Assembly: GCA_029263195.1 (NCBI GenBank)
Contig: JAJCXX010000054.1
Location: 1-64,000, forward strand
DNA from: Acidimicrobiales bacterium
Lineage (GTDB): Bacteria; Actinomycetota; Acidimicrobiia; Acidimicrobiales; Aldehydirespiratoraceae
DNA length: 64,000 nt
Direction of reading: 5' to 3'
The notes below the pieces were generated by a model. That model saw nothing but the letters and a program-made list of their open reading frames with translations. It had not been told where the DNA came from and ran no database searches. Within the stretch, counting starts at the first letter, position 1, and every line of letters starts with the position of its first letter. Positions 1 to 8,157 of this stretch are shown here, piece after piece. The translations under genes were made by a program, and so were the position numbers.

Positions 1-668
1 GCCCGGGAACCATTGTCAATTCGTCCGCGCGACGCTTGGTCGGCATTGGCCGAGCACCCGAATCGCCACCCGAGCAAGACGGCCGGCACGGCTGCCCCGA
101 GCACGGCCGCAGCGGTCGACCCGGTGCCAAGGGTGGCGGCGCCGAAGGACCCGACCATCCAGCCGAGCGCTCCGCCGATGAGAGCGCCGCCGAGCGGAGG
201 ACGTCCTCGCAACGTCGACGTCAGAGCCCCCACAGCGACGAGCCCCGCCGTCCAGCCGAAGAGGGCCAAATAGTCAAAAGATGGCTTGTAGGCGTCCTCG
301 AGGAGTGCCCCGATGACCGCTCCGAGCACCCCGAACGACGCTACCGAAATCAACATTCGCCTTGCGGGGTCATCGACCGACGACAGGTATCCGGCGATCA
401 CCCCGAATACGGCGGCTCCGATGATGGGTGTCCAGAGAAAGGCCGGAATGGTGCCGATCGCGTCGGAATCCGGGCCGAGCGGGCGGAGCAGCCTGTTGCC
501 GTCGAGGACCACTGTCAGCAGGAATCCGATTGTCGCTCCGGCCGCCGTGTTGAAGCGACGCCAGTTGGAAGTGACTTGATTGAAGAGCAGGTTGGCGCCA
601 ACCCACAAGGTGGCACTCGCTGCGACCGCGATGCCCACGCTCAGCAGCGTGTTTAGAATCTTCTCCAC
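1..668 (-). CDS. Sugar ABC transporter permease, N-terminal part (partial at window edge)
   Basis: About 222 codons are visible; the gene continues past the left edge. It begins at GTG 668, six bases after a GGGGGG ribosome-binding run at 675-680. The visible part is almost all hydrophobic: a first helix (residues about 4-30, starting VEKILNTLLSVGIAVAASA), then about five more membrane segments rich in Gly, Ala and Leu. No EAA-loop permease motif is reached, so the catalytic-type permease domain must lie beyond the edge. It follows the binding-protein gene in the same direction and shares its LacI-controlled promoter. Calling it the membrane subunit of an alpha-glucoside (AglF-like) importer is inference from the neighbours. 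The long membrane-spanning N-terminal extension is unusual for a sugar permease. Confidence 0.6.
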   Translation of the reverse strand, partial: MEKILNTLLSVGIAVAASATLWVGANLLFNQVTSNWRRFNTAAGATIGFLLTVVLDGNRLLRPLGPDSDAIGTIPAFLWTPIIGAAVFGVIAGYLSSVDDPARRMLISVASFGVLGAVIGALLEDAYKPSFDYLALFGWTAGLVAVGALTSTLRGRPPLGGALIGGALGWMVGSFGAATLGTGSTAAAVLGAAVPAVLLGWRFGCSANADQASRGRIDNGSR

Positions 669-712
669 CAGCGACCCCCCGGCCAAACAGCGAACGACTG
701 TCTTCCTAGCAC

Positions 713-754
713 GACATAGGGGGTGCCGTCGTCGCCAACGGCACCCCCTATGTC
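713..754 (-). terminator. Perfect 17-bp intergenic hairpin between binding-protein and permease genes
   Basis: Bases 713-729 pair perfectly with 738-754 around an 8-base loop. There is no T-run after the stem on the minus strand, so it is not a classical intrinsic terminator. Placed between a binding-protein gene and its permease, it fits a 3' mRNA stabiliser or partial attenuator that keeps the binding protein more abundant than the permease, as known for malE-malF-type operons. That role is inference. Confidence 0.65.
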
Positions 755-775
755 AATAAGTTCAAGATCTCGGGC

Positions 776-2146
776 TCAGCCTGCCGGCCAGGACGCCTCG
801 ATCTTGTCGGCGGCCTCGACGGCCGTCAGGTCTCCGTTGATGAACGAGGTGCCTTCGGTCCAGAAGGTTCCAGCGCCAACATCAGCGGGCATCAGGTCGG
901 AGGCATCGAAGCGGACGACCTCAGCGCTGCTGAGGATGTCCAGGAACGACAGCTCGAGACCCTGGTAGATGCTTGGGTCCTGTCCGATTGCCGCAGACAG
1001 GAAGCCAGAGAGACCGCCGCCCTTGAGGGCGGTCTGAGCGCTCTGACGTGCTTCGGCGTAGGCCGCGGTCGAGAAGTACTCGAGCACTGCCATGGTGGCG
1101 GCTTCATCGTTGAATCCCGAGGCGAGGGTGCCGGCACCAAGTACCGGCTTGTCGCCACTGATCGACGGGAAGTAGAAGACGTCGACGGCACCCTCGGAAT
1201 CATCGGCGTAAGCCGTGTCCTCAGGGAAGAAGGCGGCGTAGAAGGAAGCCTGGCGATGCATGAAGCAATCTCCTGCAACCAACGGCTCGCCGTTGTCCTG
1301 GAATGCCGTGGCGGCAATCGAGCCACCGGAAGCGAACACAGCGCCGTCGGTGCTCCAGAGGTCGCCAACCATGTTGAACACGTCGACGACACGAGCGTCG
1401 TTGAACGGAATGTCGTGGCTGACCCACTGGTCGTAGACGTCGGCGCCGACGGAGCGGAGCATTAGGTCCTCAACCCAGTCGGTGAAGGTCCAACCGGTGG
1501 CCTGACCAGATTCGATACCGACACACCAAGGAGTGTTGCCATCGGCGATCATCGTGGTGGACAGTGCCACGAGGTCGTCCCAAGTTGTGGGGACTTCGTA
1601 GCCAGCGTCGGCGAAGGCCGACGGCTGGTACCACACCAGCGACTTCAGGTCGGTCTTGACCGGCACGCCATACTGGACACCATCGACGTTGCCGAAGGTG
1701 GTCCATGCATCGGACCAGTTGCTGGCCGTGGCGGCTGCCGCTGAATCATTGAGCGGAACCAGATCGCCCGCACGGGCGAAATCGGCAAGCTTGCCGGGCT
1801 GGGGGAAGATCGAGATGTCGGGGGCGTTGCCGCCCGCCACCTGGGTGTTGATGTTGGATTCCCAGTCGGCGTCACCGGTGTAGGTGATCGTCATGCCGTT
1901 GGCATCGGCAAACACGTCGAGTGCCTGCTGGATGGCGCCGGCCTCTTCCTCGGCGCGCTCGGGACCGGTCACGGTGACCGAGGTTCCCTCGAGAGCGCTG
2001 CCGTCCGTTCCTGCGGCAGCCTCCGTTGTTGTGGGAGCATCCGTGGCGGCGGGGGTGGCGGTTGTGCCGCCGTCGTCGCCACAGGCAGCAGCGATGGCGG
2101 AGAACGCCATTACCACTGTGCCCAGCTTCAGCCATCTTGACTTCAT
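776..2146 (-). CDS. Extracellular sugar-binding lipoprotein of an alpha-glucoside ABC transporter
   Basis: A 456-residue family-1 solute-binding protein. ATG 2146 is chosen because GGAGGT lies 7 bases upstream and it opens a lipoprotein signal peptide (MKSRWLKLGTVV...SAIAAAC, lipobox Cys at about residue 22). An acidic, Thr/Ala-rich tether follows. The body has typical extracellular sugar-binding features, such as the VYGVPVKTDLKSLVWYQ-like hinge region near residue 150 and many aromatic residues. It heads the operon with the permease; a LacI operator sits 76 bases upstream. The alpha-glucoside substrate is inferred from the neighbouring GH13 glucosidase; maltose, trehalose or sucrose are all possible. 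Confidence 0.85.
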   Translation of the reverse strand: MKSRWLKLGTVVMAFSAIAAACGDDGGTTATPAATDAPTTTEAAAGTDGSALEGTSVTVTGPERAEEEAGAIQQALDVFADANGMTITYTGDADWESNINTQVAGGNAPDISIFPQPGKLADFARAGDLVPLNDSAAAATASNWSDAWTTFGNVDGVQYGVPVKTDLKSLVWYQPSAFADAGYEVPTTWDDLVALSTTMIADGNTPWCVGIESGQATGWTFTDWVEDLMLRSVGADVYDQWVSHDIPFNDARVVDVFNMVGDLWSTDGAVFASGGSIAATAFQDNGEPLVAGDCFMHRQASFYAAFFPEDTAYADDSEGAVDVFYFPSISGDKPVLGAGTLASGFNDEAATMAVLEYFSTAAYAEARQSAQTALKGGGLSGFLSAAIGQDPSIYQGLELSFLDILSSAEVVRFDASDLMPADVGAGTFWTEGTSFINGDLTAVEAADKIEASWPAG

Positions 2147-2221
2147 TTTGTCTACCTCCAGGTAACCCCACCCGACCGCTCGGTCGGATCGGCACTCAAC
2201 ACGGGCCCACGAGGGCACCGC

Positions 2222-2235
2222 TGTAAACGCTTACA
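2222..2235. promoter_or_regulatory. LacI-family operator upstream of the binding-protein gene
   Basis: TGTAAACGCTTACA matches the LacI/GalR consensus TGnAAnCGnTTnCA at every fixed base. It lies between lacI and the binding-protein start at 2146. The adjacent lacI gene and a second matching site at 4957 support it as the target of the local repressor. Confidence 0.85.
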
Positions 2236-2297
2236 TACATCGGAATCGTGGTCAAGCAACACCGCCAAGTAATTGCGCGACTCTTCGTCGGCAACAC

Positions 2298-3314
2298 TCA
2301 GGTGGAGCTGCGCACGACCAATGTCGTCTCGATCTCCAGATGCAGCGGAGACTCGGCCGCGCCTTCGAGGATCTCGACAAGTCGGCGCGCCGCCATCACC
2401 CCGTGATCCTCCACATGCTGGTCGATGGTGGTGAGCCCCATGACCTCCGACAGGTCGTGGCCGTCGACACCGATGATTGCAACATCGTGAGGAACCGACA
2501 GCTGATTCTCGCGGACGGCAGCCATTGCCCCGAAAGCCATCTCATCGGAGATGGCGAACACCGCCGTGGGCCGATCCTCGAGTCGCAGCAACGTCAGCAT
2601 CGACTCCTTCCCCCCGTCGACCGAGAAGTTCCCTACACAACTCAGCGCCGGGTCGACCTCGATCCCGAAACTTGTCAGCTGCTCTGCGTATCCGACCACG
2701 CGGTCTCCCGGAACAGTGAAATGCAAAGGATCGTCCGACTGTCCGGAGAGGATCCCGATCCGACGGTGGCCCCGTTCGAACAAATGTCTCACTGCCTTGC
2801 GGCCGATCTCGACATTGTCGACGACGACTGATTCGAACCGACCGCTCTCGACGCCGGCAGTGACCACACGCATGCGCGACTCCGCCAACACCGAGGCCTC
2901 GAGTTCATCGAGAGGAAGGTCGACCATGATCAGACCATCGGCCCCGTCCGCGGCCACGGCATCGCGTATGAATTTCTCCCGCTCCTCAGGACTCGCCACC
3001 GCCGAGATCGACAACGAATACCCGCATTCCGACAGCACTGCTTCAGCGCCGGCCAACACTTCCGAGAAGTACCACGAGTTGAGTACGGGCACGGCTATCT
3101 CAATGATTCGGGTCTGACCCGAAGCAAGTCGACTGGCGCTCGGATGGGGCCGATAGTTGAGCGAGGTCGCCGCGTCGGTGACTCGATCACGAGTTGACTT
3201 GGCGACGTTGGGAAGCCCCCGTAGCGAGCGACTCACCGTCGCCACCGAGACCGCCGCCGCCGCCGCTACATCCTCAATCGTGGCCCGGCCACGACGATCG
3301 GATGAGGCACTCAT
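2298..3314 (-). CDS. LacI-family transcriptional regulator of the glucoside operons
   Basis: A 338-residue repressor. The N-terminal HTH (residues about 11-31, ATIEDVAAAAAVSVATVSRS) and hinge are followed by a periplasmic-binding-protein-like sensor domain with motifs such as GADGLIMVDLP and VFAISDEMAFGAM. The start at ATG 3314 overlaps the glucosidase stop as ATGA, so the two genes are translationally coupled. The frame stays open upstream, but that extension would be antisense-like Arg-rich sequence and has no HTH. Operators at 2222 and 4957 imply that it represses both its own operon and the transporter operon; the ligand is probably the imported glucoside. Confidence 0.93.
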   Translation of the reverse strand: MSASSDRRGRATIEDVAAAAAVSVATVSRSLRGLPNVAKSTRDRVTDAATSLNYRPHPSASRLASGQTRIIEIAVPVLNSWYFSEVLAGAEAVLSECGYSLSISAVASPEEREKFIRDAVAADGADGLIMVDLPLDELEASVLAESRMRVVTAGVESGRFESVVVDNVEIGRKAVRHLFERGHRRIGILSGQSDDPLHFTVPGDRVVGYAEQLTSFGIEVDPALSCVGNFSVDGGKESMLTLLRLEDRPTAVFAISDEMAFGAMAAVRENQLSVPHDVAIIGVDGHDLSEVMGLTTIDQHVEDHGVMAARRLVEILEGAAESPLHLEIETTLVVRSST

Positions 3315-4912
3315 TGAACGCCGGCCGAGGCGGGACCCAGAATCAGGGCCTGGTCGGCGGCCAAGGTCACAGAGCTGACAGCAACGTCGGAGAGCGGTCC
3401 GGTGGACGAGTAGAGGCACCGCATCATGTTGCCGACCTCCCACTCGACCGGCTCTGCGCCGGCGTTGAGAACGTATACGTGGTTCCCACGACGGAAAGCG
3501 ATCAGCTCGTCGGGTGTGGCGAGCCACTCGACGCTGCGTTCGGTCGGGTCGATCAGTTTTCGCCGAATACTGAGCAAGGCACGGATCTTGTGCAGATGTG
3601 ATTCGGGATCAGCAAGTTGAGCCGCGACACTGGACTCTTCGCCGTGCCCGACGGGGAGCCACGTATCGGGGGCAGTGGAAAACCCGAGATTCGCTCCGGG
3701 ACCCCACGGCATCGGGGTCCGGCAGCCGTCGCGGCCAACAGAACCTTCGTTTCGAGTGGCAACGGGATCAGTGAGGCGATCGGCCGGCACAAAGCCGTCG
3801 TCGAGGCCGAGTTCCTCGCCCTGATAGATGAACGGCACTCCCGGGAGTCCCATCATCAAGACGCTGAGTCCGAGCGATCGCCGGCGGCCGAGGTCGCCTC
3901 CTCCGTAACGCGTAACTGGACGCGATTCGTCGTGGCTGCTCTGGACCCAGCCCACTCTGTCGGACACCTCTTCGGTGGCTCGACTGAGGGTGGGGCGGAT
4001 GGCGTCGGCAGTCCACTCCATGTGCATGGGCACGAACCAGAACCCCACGTGGAGGCCGTCGCCGGGCACCATTGCGGCCAGGTCGGCGGCATCGAGGACA
4101 TAGGTCTCACCGATGAGTGCAGCGTCGTACTCGTCGGCGATCATTCTCCAGGACCTGTAAATTTCCAGTGTTTCGGGTTGGGTGAGGTCGTGGGCATGGT
4201 CCATGCACGCGAACAGGTATCGAGCGTCGGTGATGCCCTCGGTCGACATGAGCATGGGGTTGTCGCGGAGCTGTTCGTCCTTGACCAGAGCGTGGGCCAC
4301 ATCGATTCGAAAGCCGTCGACTCCACGATCGAGCCACACCCGCAAGATTTCGAGGAACTCATCCCGGACCTTGGGATTTCGCCAATTGAGGTCGGGCTGC
4401 TCCGGGAGGAACAGATGGAGGTAGTACTGGCCGGTGGTGCGGTCAAGTGTCCAGGCCGGTCCCCCGAAGTGGCTCAGCCAATTGTTCGGTGGCCCGCCGT
4501 CGGGCCCCGGATCTCGCCAGATGTAGTGATCACGGAATGGGTTGTCGATGCTCGACCGGGACGCCTCAAACCATGGGTGGGTCTCGCTCGAGTGATTGGG
4601 GACAATGTCGATCACAATCTTGAGTCCGAGTTCGTGGGCTCGTTCGACGATCAGGTCAAGATCCGCCAACGTGCCGAACACCGGAGCAACGCCGACGTAG
4701 TCGCCGACGTCGTAGCCGTAGTCGGCCATCGGCGACGGAAAGAAGGGAGTCAGCCAAACGATGTCGACGCCGAGCCAGGCGAGATACTCGAGGTGTTGAA
4801 GTACGCCGGGCAGGTCGCCCACGCCGTTGCCGTTGCCGTCGCCGAACGAACGAATGTAGACCTCGTATCCGACCGATGTGGTCAACCATTCCGGCCTGCC
4901 GACAATGCTCAC
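3311..4912 (-). CDS. GH13 alpha-glucosidase
   Basis: A 533-residue cytoplasmic (beta/alpha)8 glycoside hydrolase of family 13, close to oligo-1,6- and alpha-glucosidases. Visible signature regions are region I DIVPNHSS (about 102-109), region II DGFRIDVAHAL with nucleophile Asp204, region III ALIGET with acid/base Glu269, and region IV QSSHDES with transition-state Asp328. Region IV has Ser where many members have Asn. No signal peptide, so it cleaves sugar imported by the adjacent ABC system. It is first in an operon with lacI (4-base overlap) and has a LacI operator 45 bases upstream. Preference among maltose, isomaltose or sucrose cannot be read from sequence. Confidence 0.92.
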   Translation of the reverse strand: MSIVGRPEWLTTSVGYEVYIRSFGDGNGNGVGDLPGVLQHLEYLAWLGVDIVWLTPFFPSPMADYGYDVGDYVGVAPVFGTLADLDLIVERAHELGLKIVIDIVPNHSSETHPWFEASRSSIDNPFRDHYIWRDPGPDGGPPNNWLSHFGGPAWTLDRTTGQYYLHLFLPEQPDLNWRNPKVRDEFLEILRVWLDRGVDGFRIDVAHALVKDEQLRDNPMLMSTEGITDARYLFACMDHAHDLTQPETLEIYRSWRMIADEYDAALIGETYVLDAADLAAMVPGDGLHVGFWFVPMHMEWTADAIRPTLSRATEEVSDRVGWVQSSHDESRPVTRYGGGDLGRRRSLGLSVLMMGLPGVPFIYQGEELGLDDGFVPADRLTDPVATRNEGSVGRDGCRTPMPWGPGANLGFSTAPDTWLPVGHGEESSVAAQLADPESHLHKIRALLSIRRKLIDPTERSVEWLATPDELIAFRRGNHVYVLNAGAEPVEWEVGNMMRCLYSSTGPLSDVAVSSVTLAADQALILGPASAGVQ

Positions 4913-4956
4913 TGATGGCTCACAATCAAGAAGGGCGTCGAGGCACGCCTACTTCA

Positions 4957-4970
4957 TGTAAGCGCTTGCA
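4957..4970. promoter_or_regulatory. LacI-family operator upstream of the glucosidase-lacI operon
   Basis: TGTAAGCGCTTGCA fits the same LacI consensus as the site at 2222 and is a near-perfect dyad centred on CG. It lies between the glucosidase start (4912) and the end of the lipoate gene (4981), where a promoter for the glucosidase-lacI unit must be. This gives autoregulation of lacI. Confidence 0.85.
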
Positions 4971-4980
4971 TATCCCGGCG

Positions 4981-6693
4981 TCAACAACCTTTGGATACTT
5001 CCCTCGCCGCTCTACCGGCGTGGTAACTCGAACGGGCGAGCGGAGACGCCTCAACATGTCCGATGCCCATTTCCTCACCGACCCTCTTCCACTCGTCGAA
5101 CACCTCGGGCGTCCACCAGCGAGCCACCGGCAGATGGTGCGACGTGGGTCTCAGGTACTGCCCGATGGTGACGATGTCGACACCCACGGAGCGAAGGTCG
5201 GAGAGGGTCTGCACCACTTCGTCGTAGGACTCACCCATGCCCACAATCAGCGACGACTTGGTGACGAGACCGGCCGTTTTGGCACGTGCCAAAACCGACA
5301 GACTTCGGGCATAGCCGGCCGACGGACGCACCGCACGCTGCAGTCGAGCGACGGTCTCGATGTTGTGGTTGAGCACATCGGGTTTCGATCCGAAAACGAT
5401 GTCCAGAGCCGACTCGTCGCCCTTGAGGTCCGAGATCAGCGTCTCAACCGAGACCCCGGGAGAGTCCCGACGAATGGCTTGCACCGTGTCGGCAACCGCC
5501 TGGGCTCCCCCATCAACCAAATCGTCTCGAGACACCATCGTGACAACCGCATGCTTCAACTCCATCCGCGCAACCGCCTCGGCGACGCGGCTCGGCTCGA
5601 ACGCGTCCGGCATCTTCGGTTTGCGCGTGTCGACGAGGCAAAACCCGCAGGCCCTCGTACAGCGTTCACCGAGAATCATGAACGTGGCGGTTCCGTCGTT
5701 CCAGCACTCGGAGATGTTGGGGCAACCGGCCTCCTCGCAGACCGTCGCGAGGTCGAGGTCGCGAAGGGTCGAACGGGTTTCGCGAAACACCGTCCCGTGG
5801 TCGAGACGCACCTTCATCCACTCCGGCTTTCGAGCCTTGAGCCTCACCGGATCAGCCGATCCCACCCCGGCTTCGGCAAGTCGACCCAACAGCCGGACCG
5901 AAGTGCCGTCAGCGGCGTCGCCATAACCGATGCCATCGCGTCCGATCGGCGAACCCGGGCCTTCTCCCCTGCTGAACGGCGACAAGTCAGAGTCACTCGA
6001 CCGCCACGCCACGTCGGCCCGGTCGAAGTGTCCTCGGGGGGCCCAACGCTCGGCCGCCTTCGCGGCCACGAGGTCGACCACTTCGTTCATGGCCGCATCG
6101 ACGCCTTCCGCGGCGAGTGACGTGATCCCCTTATCGGCGATTCCGCACGGAACAATTCGGGAGAACCATTCCATGTCGGGTGCGACGTTGAGAGCAAAAC
6201 CGTGCATCGATCTGGAGCGCGACAACTTCACTCCGATCGCGGCGATCTTCCGGGGGCGGGGGCCATCCGGATCGATCCACACGCCGGTGCTGCCGGCTAT
6301 CCGACCGCTCTCGAGTCCCAGTTCGGCCAGAACGTCGATGATGAGTTGCTCGACGCCGTCGACGTAGGCGACCGTGTCGGCCATCCCCCCGCCACGCTTT
6401 CCCGGCACTGTGAGAATCGGATATCCGACCAGCTGACCGGGACCGTGATACGTGACATCGCCACCACGGTCGACTTCGACCATCTCGCCACCGAAGTCGG
6501 CCACGTCGACCAACAAGTTGGACGGATCGGCGTTGCGGCCGAGCGTGACGACATGGGGGTGTTCGAGCAGCAGCAGATGGTCGTGGGGCGAAACCGCGAA
6601 GAGTTGGTGCTGGAGTGCCAGCGCGTCGCGGTAGTTGACCCGGCCCAGCCACCGAATCTTCAGGGCTGGAGCAGTTGTGAGGGTCGGGGTCAG
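4981..6693 (-). CDS. lipB-lipA: LipB-LipA fusion: octanoyltransferase plus lipoyl synthase in one chain
   Basis: One uninterrupted frame of about 570 codons carries both lipoate-synthesis enzymes. Residues about 12-225 are LipB: the strand LGRVNYRDALALQ, LLLLEHPHVVTLGR, the RGGDVTYHGPGQ motif (about 77-88), Lys149 in RPRKIAAIGVK, and catalytic Cys183 in IVPCGIADKGIT. A 60-70 residue linker follows. LipA begins near VRLKARKPEWMKVR: auxiliary-cluster cysteines 319, 324 and 330 (CX4CX5C), radical-SAM CX3CX2C at 345, 349 and 352, and a C-terminal RSSYHAGRA. The frame has no ATG, GTG or TTG before the middle of LipB. The best start is CTG 6693, which overlaps the E2 stop as CTGA with GGGAGG ten bases upstream. 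It would transfer octanoate to, and insert sulfur into, the lipoyl domain of the E2 encoded just upstream. Confidence 0.9.
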   Translation of the reverse strand: MTPTLTTAPALKIRWLGRVNYRDALALQHQLFAVSPHDHLLLLEHPHVVTLGRNADPSNLLVDVADFGGEMVEVDRGGDVTYHGPGQLVGYPILTVPGKRGGGMADTVAYVDGVEQLIIDVLAELGLESGRIAGSTGVWIDPDGPRPRKIAAIGVKLSRSRSMHGFALNVAPDMEWFSRIVPCGIADKGITSLAAEGVDAAMNEVVDLVAAKAAERWAPRGHFDRADVAWRSSDSDLSPFSRGEGPGSPIGRDGIGYGDAADGTSVRLLGRLAEAGVGSADPVRLKARKPEWMKVRLDHGTVFRETRSTLRDLDLATVCEEAGCPNISECWNDGTATFMILGERCTRACGFCLVDTRKPKMPDAFEPSRVAEAVARMELKHAVVTMVSRDDLVDGGAQAVADTVQAIRRDSPGVSVETLISDLKGDESALDIVFGSKPDVLNHNIETVARLQRAVRPSAGYARSLSVLARAKTAGLVTKSSLIVGMGESYDEVVQTLSDLRSVGVDIVTIGQYLRPTSHHLPVARWWTPEVFDEWKRVGEEMGIGHVEASPLARSSYHAGRAAREVSKGC

Positions 6694-8105
6694 CGGACCT
6701 CAGCCTCCCAGTCGCGGGTCTCGATGATCTCCTTGATGCGATGCATGAACGCCGCAGCGTAGGCCCCATCGAAAGCACGATGATCCCAGGCCATGGCGAG
6801 TACGCCGATCGAATGGATGGCGATCGACTCGTTGCCGTAGGGATCGGTGACCACCACCGGCTTACGTTGAACTCCATCGGTGGAGATGATCGCCACCTGC
6901 GGCTGATTGATGATCGGGAACTGCAGGAGGGTGCCGTACTGTCCGGCGTTGGTGAGCGTGAAGGTTCCCCCGGAAAGATCGTCGGGCACGAGTTGCTTGG
7001 TGCGGGCCCGGCCGGCGACGTCGACGATGTCGCGGGCGATCTGACGCAGTCTCTTGCCGTCGGCATTCTTCACCACCGGCGCCAACAGACCGTCGAAGTC
7101 GATGTCGACCGCGATTGCCAGATTCACTTCGTCGTGAAGAACCAGGTGGTCGCCGCCGAAGCTGGCGTTGAGGCGGGGGTACTCGCGCAAAGCGTCGACC
7201 ACAGCGCGCGCTATGAACGGGAGATAGGTGAGGCTGAATCCCTCGTCGGCCTTCCACGCGACCTTCGCCGAGCGACGGACCTGTTCGACCCGCTCGTAGT
7301 CGATCTCCATGGCGGTGAGAACGTGAGGTGAGGTGCTCTTCGACATCACCATGTGTTCGGCAGTGCGCTTGCGAATGTTGTTGAGCGGCACCACTTGGTC
7401 GCGACGGCCCGACGGTATGGCCGGAACCACCGCAGTCGGAGCGGGAACGGGCTGGGCATCCTCGGACGGAGCGGGAACGGGCTGGGCATCCTCGGACGGA
7501 GCAGCGGCACGCGGAGCCGGGGCGGGCTCGGCCACTTCGGTCACTTCGGGTGGTGCCGCTTTGGGGGCTGGTGCGGCCATGGCGGCGGCCTGAATGATCC
7601 TCTCGACGTCGGACCGGGTGATGCGGCCACCCAACCCGGAACCAGAGATCGTCGAGGCGTCGAGGCCGTGATCGGCGATGAGGCGGCGAACGACCGGCGA
7701 CAGCACCAGGCCCGAGGCGGCCGTCGACTGGGGCTCTTCGGTCTCCGCCGAGGGCTGGGGTGCCTCCGGAGGTGGAGGTGGCGCAACCGGAGGTGGAGGC
7801 GGAGGCGGAGGCGCGGCCTCTGCTGCGGGCAACGGTGCCGAAGGAGTGGCATCAGCTGCGGGTGCGGCGCCGACCTCCGAGACACGCGCCAACACCTGAC
7901 CCACCTCGACCACATCGTTTTCGTTGGCGAGAATCTCCTGGACAACCCCGGCCACCGGCGACGGCACCTCGGAATCGACCTTGTCGGTGGAGATCTCGAA
8001 GAGAATCTCGTCCATCTCCACGGTGTCGCCCACATTCTTGAACCATCGTGTGATGGTTCCTTCGGTGATGGTTTCACCGAGTTGCGGCATGGTCACATCA
8101 GCCAT
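6690..8105 (-). CDS. Dihydrolipoamide acyltransferase (E2) of a 2-oxoacid dehydrogenase complex
   Basis: A 471-residue E2. Residues 1-76 form one lipoyl domain with lipoylated Lys42 in STDKVDSEVPSP. A Pro/Ala/Glu-rich linker follows, then the E1/E3-binding domain (about residues 135-170, SPVVRRLIADHGLD...GSGLGGRITRSDVE), a second linker with a duplicated ten-residue unit, and the catalytic acyltransferase domain (from about 235) ending in DHRAFDGAYAAAF with His442 and Asp446. Domain order fits SucB/DlaT-type E2. With the E3 upstream, LipB-LipA downstream and aceE elsewhere in the window, it probably serves pyruvate dehydrogenase and perhaps 2-oxoglutarate dehydrogenase. Confidence 0.93.
   Translation of the reverse strand: MADVTMPQLGETITEGTITRWFKNVGDTVEMDEILFEISTDKVDSEVPSPVAGVVQEILANENDVVEVGQVLARVSEVGAAPAADATPSAPLPAAEAAPPPPPPPPVAPPPPPEAPQPSAETEEPQSTAASGLVLSPVVRRLIADHGLDASTISGSGLGGRITRSDVERIIQAAAMAAPAPKAAPPEVTEVAEPAPAPRAAAPSEDAQPVPAPSEDAQPVPAPTAVVPAIPSGRRDQVVPLNNIRKRTAEHMVMSKSTSPHVLTAMEIDYERVEQVRRSAKVAWKADEGFSLTYLPFIARAVVDALREYPRLNASFGGDHLVLHDEVNLAIAVDIDFDGLLAPVVKNADGKRLRQIARDIVDVAGRARTKQLVPDDLSGGTFTLTNAGQYGTLLQFPIINQPQVAIISTDGVQRKPVVVTDPYGNESIAIHSIGVLAMAWDHRAFDGAYAAAFMHRIKEIIETRDWEAEVR
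7441..7500. repeat. Perfect 30-bp tandem duplication in the E2 linker
   Basis: 7441-7470 and 7471-7500 are identical. They encode two copies of SEDAQPVPAP in the flexible linker between the E1/E3-binding and catalytic domains. Perfect identity at DNA level indicates a recent duplication; linker length tolerates such change. Confidence 0.97.
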
Positions 8106-8157
8106 GAGTTCCTCGTCTCGTGTCGTGCGTTTGGTCGGGCTCGCCCCGTTGAGTGAG

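Noticed and set aside
3617-6120. Long plus-strand open frames opposite the glucosidase and LipB-LipA genes
   Set aside because: They are antisense to genes with full catalytic motifs, have His/Arg/Val-rich composition without any family signature, and result from high GC content.
6297-6516. TTG at 6516 as the start of the lipoate gene
   Set aside because: It would remove the first 60 or so residues of LipB, including the conserved LLLLEHP and TLGR strands, which are intact in frame upstream to CTG 6693.
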